Positions 44,280 through 64,000 of a stretch of DNA of 64,000 nucleotides are shown piece by piece. The stretch lies in the NCBI GenBank assembly GCA_047967505.1, contig CM106538.1, one strand, 5' to 3'. The notes under the pieces are model-generated. The model ran no database searches. It was not told the origin of the DNA and saw only the letters and a list, made by a program, of their open reading frames with translations. Source of the stretch: Dipteris shenzhenensis. Its lineage: Eukaryota > Polypodiophyta > Polypodiopsida > Gleicheniales. Position numbers and translations under genes: made by a program. The number at the start of each line of letters is the position of its first letter. The first letter of the stretch is position 1.

Positions 44280-45881
44280 CCACATAGGGGATTTGAACAC
44301 CAACCAGACACTGGAGGGCTAAATTCCTCAACCAGACCCAGTAATGCCTGTGAGAAACATAATTACCGCTTATACCTAAAAAAACAAAAGACTCATATCT
44401 TTCCAAGTCCTTCAGCAACTAGTTCATCTTATTATCAAGATAGATTAAAATTTCCATCGAACATTACATTTCACAAGCTTTTGTGCTTTTGGATACCGCA
44501 TAGACACTTTGGATGTGGCATAGCTCAATATTCCTCTCTCAATCAAATCACTACAGGAATCAATTGTATAATCTCTTTAATGACGAAGTATCATCATAGA
44601 GTAATCATTAATTTTACTAGATTAAGCACAGGTCAGAGGAACTCAGTCTCAAGGAGATTGAACAATAATTTGACTAGATTGAGGGATAACTCAAGTCTCT
44701 CCAGAGAAAATAACAAGCATGCCTTCCGCCCCCCCAACGTTCCCTCTGCTCCATCCAATGACATGTGTTGAGGTAGTCCCTCCTTGCATGAAGTCACATA
44801 AAATCTCCCAATGGGGTACTTTATGTGCAATTTGCATACTGATTCTGTAGCAATAACCCTATCCACTTCTTGTTGGGATCCCATACCCGTAGTTCATACA
44901 CTCAGCTGTAATTGTCGATGATAAGATAGGCACCACACTGATTTATGCCAAAACCACACCATTCAGCAATGCTATATACCAAGAAGTACAATATATAACA
45001 TTCACCAACACGATCCTGAAGTCCCATCTTGAGGAGTGCCAAAAAAAATGTTTGTTTAACAGGATTGTCAGGAATGAGACAAGCAAAGCCACTCTGTCAT
45101 CATTGATGGGTCCCTTACCAGATTTGCAGCAGTTTCCTCTGCAAAATGCTTCGTGAAGCCATCTTTGGTCTGCATGAAAAGGCTCCAGACAAGAGCACTA
45201 CCACATGATCATCTCTGGCACAATCAAGGCAGAAATTGATTTGCAACATACTTTAGGGAATCGAAAAGACTTTTTGACATGTTATTGGAGACACTGCTTT
45301 ACAAGTATGAACCCCAAGTCCATCATTCAAGATATGACCAGCATAAGCTTGAATAGCAGAATTTCAGAAACAAAAGAAGCTGCAAAAGCTCTCCTTACTT
45401 TTACAAGATTGATCTAGGCGGTGGAATAAACATTATATCATATAGTCTATATGATCGACGAAGCAGCTAAATACATCCACATTGCCTTTGTGATAAAATG
45501 ACGAAGGTTTGTTATGTGAGGAAGCCGCCATATTTGTGCTCTTCATCATCCTGGTTATCAGATCACGTCTTCCCGTGTGCTTTTCTCCATACCATTGAAT
45601 CATGACTGGAGCATCAAATTTCTCTCCCAAGAAGTCGCACAGAAGCGTGAGCCCCCCATTTTAGCATTGTGTGTATGCTGTTGAATCAATGGAGAAAAGA
45701 ATTGCTCCGGAAGCTTCACAAATTACTCCCCCTCAGCACGATGATGGCAGCCAACCTGATAAAACCAAGATCCTCCCCAGCTTACCACTTTGCATCCATG
45801 AAGCTCTGCTCCAGAAACAGACAATAGGCACTGTCTTCCACATGCTCAGTGTAATGTACACTGCACATTGGAAAACCACAA
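44280..45881 (-). other. GOGAT 3' flank, no other gene
   Basis: Probable 3' UTR and downstream flank of the glutamate synthase gene. No separate ORF with a recognisable domain. Confidence 0.45.
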
Positions 45882-57997
<12,116 letters not shown>

Positions 57998-58500
57998 AGG
58001 GGGAAATTGAGCCGTGCAGGATTGAGGAGGAGATGTCGGCTAGGCTAGCTTCGGAATCACCAACAAGCGAGTGCTATAGAGTTCGATGTCTGAAACAAAG
58101 GCAGATCCTTGTGTTTGTGCTCGATGCCAGATGGGAAGGCGACTAACTGTGGACAGTGCGGGTATTGTAGCGTACGACGACCGTGCTATGCAAGGTTAGC
58201 CGAGTACGAATGTTTCGGGAATCGATACAAATGAAAGGAAGAGGTGCAGAAGCGCCAGTATTCTGTCTTGTCCACTGCTGACTCTGGCTCTCTTTCTTTT
58301 GCCCAAGATCAAAACATTAACTTAGCTAGAAAAACGTTTTGCAAGATGAACACGCTCCTCTCCTCTCTCTCTCTCTCTCTCTGCGCTGAGTCTAGTTGAG
58401 AAGATATCCAATGATTATATCGCAGAAAGGACTCCTTTCTTCTGTTCGCTCCAAACTCATAGCATAAGAGTGGAAGGCTGCACGGATCCACGGCAGCCCG
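57998..58500 (-). promoter_or_regulatory. GOGAT 5' UTR and probable promoter region
   Basis: Sequence directly upstream of the GOGAT ATG. It contains a CT run (GA on the coding strand) at about 58356-58382, common in plant 5' leaders. No convincing TATA box, and the start site cannot be fixed. Confidence 0.4.
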
Positions 58501-59810
58501 AGGTATATCTGCCGCAAAATGGAAGAGTCGTGGGAGCGAATGTTGCCGAGCAACAGCGAAATGCTTGTGAAAGCAGCTTGTATCTCTTCTCCCTGTCCGC
58601 CCCTACACCTGCCTTTTTTTTAGAGTGGACGCCTGTTATCCTGCTGAAGCCGAGTTGCCCAGGCCGTAGATCAGGGCAAGGTGGCAGAATATTAAGGCAG
58701 AAGAGCTGGCCAAGGATCAAATATATAGTTGTCTTTTGTCTTAAGTTGTAAACTTTGTGCGGAAACGAGGAAACCAAGACGAACAGAGTTGGAAGTGGAG
58801 TGAAGCAAGGGCAAGGAGATAGATTAGATAGAAGAGCCGGCTCTGCAAAACGGAAATGCTCTTTGGGCCTTCTGAGAGGGGGTGGAGGAGGATTGTATAC
58901 TGTTGCTGAAATGCTGATGCGAAGCGGCGATGCTTGTGAGCTTTCAAGCTATAACTGCATTCGAAGGTTCCATCAGAACAATTGTCAAATCATCTCAAGC
59001 CGAAAAAGAAGAAGAAGAAGAAGCAACAATTTGTGTGCAAGTGACTATGTATACAGCACCAAAAGCACAAGCTCAGTTTGCATCTCAACCCTCCAGTCTG
59101 CAAAGCGGAAGATTGATGAGCATGTGCATTCAAACTCTGGAGACATTTGATCGACTCTTATTCATTCTAAAGACCACTGCACAAACCATGTTCTGCTCAA
59201 AAACTTCGCAATTCCTCCTTCAGGAATCCGCCTTGTAATCCGCAAAAAAACCGAAGCGATTTTGCGTCCAGCTCCAAATCTTTCACACAATCTTTTCGTT
59301 GCGCACGACCGACAGTGCAGTCTCTTAGTCGGTGCACACAGATTAAAAGCTTGTTGGAAAGATCAGGGAGCACCAAAACCAGGGCACCGAAAGTTGTTTG
59401 AAAACGATCTTGCAGGCTAAGGAACAGAAATCGTAATTGTTTTTTTGAGAAGATGAAGCAAAGATCATGCATACCAGGGAGAGATTAAGCAGCAAAAACA
59501 AGCGAGCAATGGATCGAGCAGAAGATCGGATGAAGCAGGCGACCAAATTCCGCGATCCCAACACATGGAAGCTGTGATGCACTCTTCTAATTATAGAAGC
59601 GCAGCATCCATAATCCTCCGCCTAATTACTCCTTAATCAGGCCCTTAATCTTCGCGATTAGTCACCCCATCGAAATCCAGGTGCCTCGGACCGGTCGCCT
59701 GCCCCCGCCAGCCTGGCGCGTCTCCATGGGCCCCACGTGGCCCCGAACCTCGAGCCTCGGTACCCTAGGCTAGAGGCTCGGCACGCACCACCCCTTTTTT
59801 TAATTTTCTT
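58501..59810. other. Upstream low-repeat region with a GC-rich patch, no gene confirmed
   Basis: Overlapping ORFs of 60-130 codons on both strands show no domain. A GC-rich stretch at about 59680-59790 holds a small hairpin, CGAGCCTC/GAGGCTCG, around GGTACCCTAGG. It could be a distal promoter or an unannotated 5' exon. Confidence 0.3.
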
Positions 59811-62206
59811 TATTTTTTCACCGCCCACCTGCACAAAATAGGCACACGCTTTGACCTTATGATGTCATTGTTTTGTTTGTCTGCACTTGTTTTGTTGTGT
59901 TGTTGATGGCTCCATGGCGCCCTTGCCAAGTCACAGGTATTGTGAGTCATTTTTATCTCATAACCACATAAATGTGGCCAAGGTGATGAGTTAGACTAGT
60001 GTGGTGGTGTTACCCCTTTTTTCTTTGTAGCTACATGGCCCCGTGGCACATGAGAGGTAATGTGGGTCATCGGTGTGAAAGTGATGTATTTTTGAAATCC
60101 GAGAAGCATGAAAATAGAGGTGCATATGTCTCTCACCACCATCGTAGTCGCCCTCCCCTCCCCCTCCAATGTAGAAAAAAGCAAGATAAATGCACAGAAA
60201 ACGACATGGTTCAAGCAAATGTAGCCAACTTCTTATGGAAAGCTCAGTGTTTCAGAGGGAGATTAGCAAACAACCTAGAATAGGCCATTTGGGTATCATG
60301 TCAAAAAACCTTCAAGGCCACTTTCGCATATCATGCGACCTATAGAAATGGAGCATACACAGAACACACCATCTAAATAGCAAGGTGCGTAGTACTTATA
60401 GGACGCATTATGCCAACCTAACAACAAGGGTGGCACATGTCCCAGGAGCATTGCCCTTTTTCGAAGAAACTAGGTGAAAAGGGAGGCTACGCTTGAAAGC
60501 TAGCCACAAAGTGCGCTAAGAAAAGGAAAGGCATTCATTCCAATGCAAAAAGTAACCCATCTAAGGTAACCATGTGGGACTAAACATAATTCCTTGTGGA
60601 AGTCCTTAGAGACAATCAAAACATTCCCATTACTAGTGCTGCCTCGGATCATTGTTCGAGACTAGATGCAAATAAGGACCTTGTGTGCACAAGACAATGT
60701 TTTTTATAGTGGCTCTCCTTCTGTTCTAAGCTACCACTCCTTAGCTTTTTAATCCACTTAATTGTTTCATACCTTGTAGTACAAATCTCAAAAGAGTTAA
60801 ACTTTCCAACGTGGTTACACATCACATTTCGCCTCTCTATGGGGAACCCATGAAGATCCTTCCTCCCTACTATGATCATCTAAGTTTCTCTATACATGCT
60901 CTTAGGGGCTATTGTTTTAGCTAGAATGTTGATGTCTCATCGTATGTAAGTCCACATTCTCAAGGGTGCTCCGAAATAAGCTCAAATGGAGAGTGCCTTT
61001 TGTGAGGGCAATTTTGTTACATGTGTATTATTGTTATGAAATTTGCACATGTACCAAAGTCAACTTTGACATAAAGTTTAGAATCTTGACCATCTTTATT
61101 TTTAAAGACTGTATTAGATATCGATGAGCTTTTAGATTGTATCCATTACTTGTGCACACGTATTGGTTGCAAATGAAATTCGAGAATACTTGTTATTCCA
61201 TAGGAAAAGTTGAGATACATATATATCCTTAATCATTTTGTCTTGATAGAAAAGTAAGGCCACTTCACAAATAGTTGAGAGTAGAGTGGGGAATATTGGA
61301 ATGTAAGGGTGAAAACGTGTTTAAAACTAGGCAAGGAACGTCGACTCAACGGCGAAATGATTAATAGGGAAATCTTTCTTTATATTGTATCAAGGTGAGC
61401 TCTATTTGTTCTAGAAAAACCAAATCATCATTTCATAAACCTTCCTTTGGAATTTGGACAACTGGCTGGTCATTACCCTTACACTTGTCTTTAGAGTCTG
61501 AGCCCTACAAAGAAGTCAATATACTTTTCAAACTCACCAAGATGGCAATATCTAATTGGCCTACTATATGCATTGCACGAGAGTCATTGTGCTATGTAAA
61601 TTAGAGACATGAGAGCATAAGAACCTACACCTACAAGTTTTCTAGCGTGCCTTTCTTATAGCAAGACAAATTCTTTTGGCTCAATTTATGATTATCTATA
61701 AGAAAGCTCATTTTGCCCTATCTCTTCTTCTACATACTCCTTGATAAAAGAGTAGTCAATGTATGCCATGCTGAAAAGTCTGCATCTAATGAAGCCCCTC
61801 AAACTTTCACATCCTTGTAAAGTACGCCTCTCATTTGTGACACAAGGAGATAGGTGGTTGGGGGTTTGTCCTATGGATGCACTTTTTAATTTCTAATTTA
61901 AACCTTACCTTGGTCAACTGTTTGTAGTAGTAGTTAAGGTGTCCATCTTAGATATTGCAATGTACCTTTGTAAAATGAAAGCATGATATGGCCTTTACAT
62001 AAGCAATCTCACTTATACATTACAGTCTCTTTTATTTTCTCACTTATACATTACATAAGCAATCTTCCATTCTCTTTTATATATGTGCCCCAATCAAACA
62101 AAATTAAAATCATTAAATTAACAAGAATTAGAGATACCAAAAGGTGGGTGAAAAGGGGAGATTAAAGGGAGGTACACATTATAAGGAGGTGAGTGGAGGC
62201 ATGTGC

Positions 62207-62210
<4 letters not shown>
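59811..62210. other. No recognisable gene
   Basis: AT-rich intergenic sequence with short, domain-free ORFs only. Confidence 0.45.
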
Positions 62211-62269
<59 letters not shown>

Positions 62270-62286
62270 TGTGTGTGTGTGTGTGT
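62211..62286. repeat. (CT)n-(GT)n compound microsatellite
   Basis: About 28 CT units followed by about 10 GT units. Confidence 0.98.
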
Positions 62287-64000
62287 ATGCTAATTCTCAC
62301 CAAAAAAAATGTGTGTGCTAGTCCTTCCACCTTTTGATTTCCCCCTTCTTCTCCATTCATGCTACCTACCTCTTTGCCTCCTTTAGCTGCTCATATCCTC
62401 CTTAGCATCCTCAAACCCCTAATCACCTCCTCTCCCTCCTTTGATCCAATTGTTGCCTTTCATCAACCCTTGCTGCCTCTTCATTTTCCCTTTGTGATTC
62501 CCCTCTTGGCTTGAAAATTTATGTAATGGGTCCATGGTTCTAGAATAATCTTATTGTGTGTGGATTTTGTTTTAGAAATTAGGGGAAAATGAAGTTTGAA
62601 TGCTTGTGTTACGTGTTCTAGATCAAAAGCTAGGGCGGCGGTCCTCCTAGGGCCCATGCATCTTTTGTAGCATGTGTGCCTAAGCAACTATATAGACTTA
62701 TATGTTTCTCAACATATTTAGAAAAACTAGATCATTTTAATCGCATTTTAATATTTGAGTTCATAGTTATGATCTACACAATAATGCATTTGCTTCAAAG
62801 GCATGAACATATTTATTTCTTTATCTATTTCAGACTACTTGGATAGGATTGCAGTTGTTTAATGCCATTTTTGCTAAAATGTTTAATTCTAGTGGGATCA
62901 TAGCACAAACAAATGGCATAACTCACACAAACCCCAATCTTGCTAGTTGTATAAGAGAACAAGTAGAAATCATGGTACATTTGCCAAGTAAGAGTACTTG
63001 TTTCAATCTCACAGTAGTTGCACTTTGCACATTAGAATAATGCAGCACCTTATAACTCTTTCACATATCATACCTTCTTGTCTTTATATGTTTTACCAAA
63101 ATCGAATGGTAAAGTGGCATGCTTTTGTGCAAGGGAAAAATTTAACAATAGCATGACATTTTTTTTAAACTCATTCTTTCCATGAGCAAGTTGAGATTGT
63201 CACAAGTCCCATACACATTATGTGCACTTGAAAATTAAGACATTGTTATTCTCTAGGGATTCCGTTCATGTTTTCATGTTTGTGTTAATGCATCATTCAC
63301 GATCATCATTTTCGGCCCAAAATTGCATGAAAATAATATTATCATGTTGATAGCCTGGAAAAATCACTAGTAAATCACATAAAAATACCGGTAGCAACAT
63401 CTTTAATATTGGTAATGATACCCTTTGTACTTGCAATACAAGCCATGTACTGTTGGGCTTTTTAATATTAATCTTAGTATTATTCTTTATATTGCCAATA
63501 TTATGATTTATATCGAAAGCACTATGGAATTTATTCGCCAATATTTGTGATCAGCTTTCCCACCTATTTTTTAATTATAAAAAGGTTGTTAGAGCCTCAA
63601 GTGCTCTTCATTCGGCAAGATTGTAGTCCATAGCTTTGCACCTAGCGTGGTCGGGTAAGGTGGAGCACAAATGAGTAGTGAGAGAAAGAGGGAGATGAAG
63701 AGGCTAGTCATTGTGACTGCAGAAGTTTCCAGCATATTGGGGTAAGAGTCAACCACAACAACAAACCAATGAATGAGAAGGAGATTATGTGAGGTAATGA
63801 GACTTGCCAGAGGATTTTTTACCCAATGTTTTGGATTGGGGAGATGGCATTCTTGCCTTCATATTCATGTAAGCTACCAATTGTATTTGGAGAGATTGTA
63901 TTGATGTGTGTTTATGTATTTGGACTTTTGTTTGAAAACTAGATTTTCATTTAGTGCAACTTGTATTATGTGTTATTTATTGTTGTTTACAATAGCAATG
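62287..64000. other. No recognisable gene
   Basis: AT-rich intergenic sequence up to the right edge. Confidence 0.45.

Noticed and set aside
58457-59582. Overlapping 60-130 codon ORFs upstream of GOGAT
   Set aside because: They occur on both strands at once, show no domain or conserved motif, and none has a convincing promoter or splice context.

Overview
The window comes from a nuclear chromosome of a vascular plant with a large, repeat-rich genome. The evidence is a complete spliced plant-type NADH-glutamate synthase gene with a predicted plastid transit peptide, many Ty1/copia, Ty3/gypsy and LINE remnants whose primer-binding sites match plant initiator tRNA-Met, and long CT/GA/CA microsatellites. 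The species cannot be read from the sequence. A fern or another seed-free plant is possible, but that is only a guess.

Layout. 1-6961: a Ty1/copia retrotransposon on the + strand, entering from the left edge (its 5' LTR lies outside). It is split by a complete 2034-bp nested LTR element (1152-3185) with identical LTRs and a perfect 5-bp target duplication. 6985-7770: a two-exon gene fragment of unknown family. 8155-8370: a long imperfect hairpin. 8553-9668 (-): a decayed, intronless histone H3-like gene with an H3-type start, a tail of about 275 residues, a TATA box and a polyA signal. 10102-12816 (-): a decayed multi-exon gene resembling unclassified transposon proteins. 12.9-18.2 kb: a purine tract, 43-45 bp tandem repeats, one uninterrupted ORF and an LTR-like segment. 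18-27.7 kb: microsatellites, an AT-rich minisatellite of about 1.6 kb and scraps of decayed minus-strand ORFs. 27.9-30.3 kb (-): a LINE reverse transcriptase. 31-37 kb: a repeat pair around a 5' copia fragment (-). 37.75-38.08 kb: a lone LTR with its PBS. 39.3-42.3 kb (+): a LINE, split by the 3' end of a Ty3/gypsy chromovirus (-). 42.2-44.3 kb: gag and LTR remnants with a 154-bp tandem duplication. 45882-57997 (-): the NADH-GOGAT gene, 22 coding exons, 2251 codons, intact. 58-64 kb: the GOGAT upstream region, then sequence with no recognisable gene.

How it fits together. Only NADH-GOGAT is a clearly functional cellular gene. It makes glutamate from glutamine and 2-oxoglutarate. The rest is nested mobile DNA and its debris. 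One pattern runs through the debris: in the copia pol, the H3-like gene, the transposon-like gene and the chromovirus, nearly all premature stops are TAG, TGA or TAA where a single C-to-T change from a Gln or Arg codon explains them, while the frames are otherwise largely open. That is what deamination of methylated cytosine in silenced DNA would leave. The most unusual object is the H3-like gene beside the transposon-like gene on the same strand.
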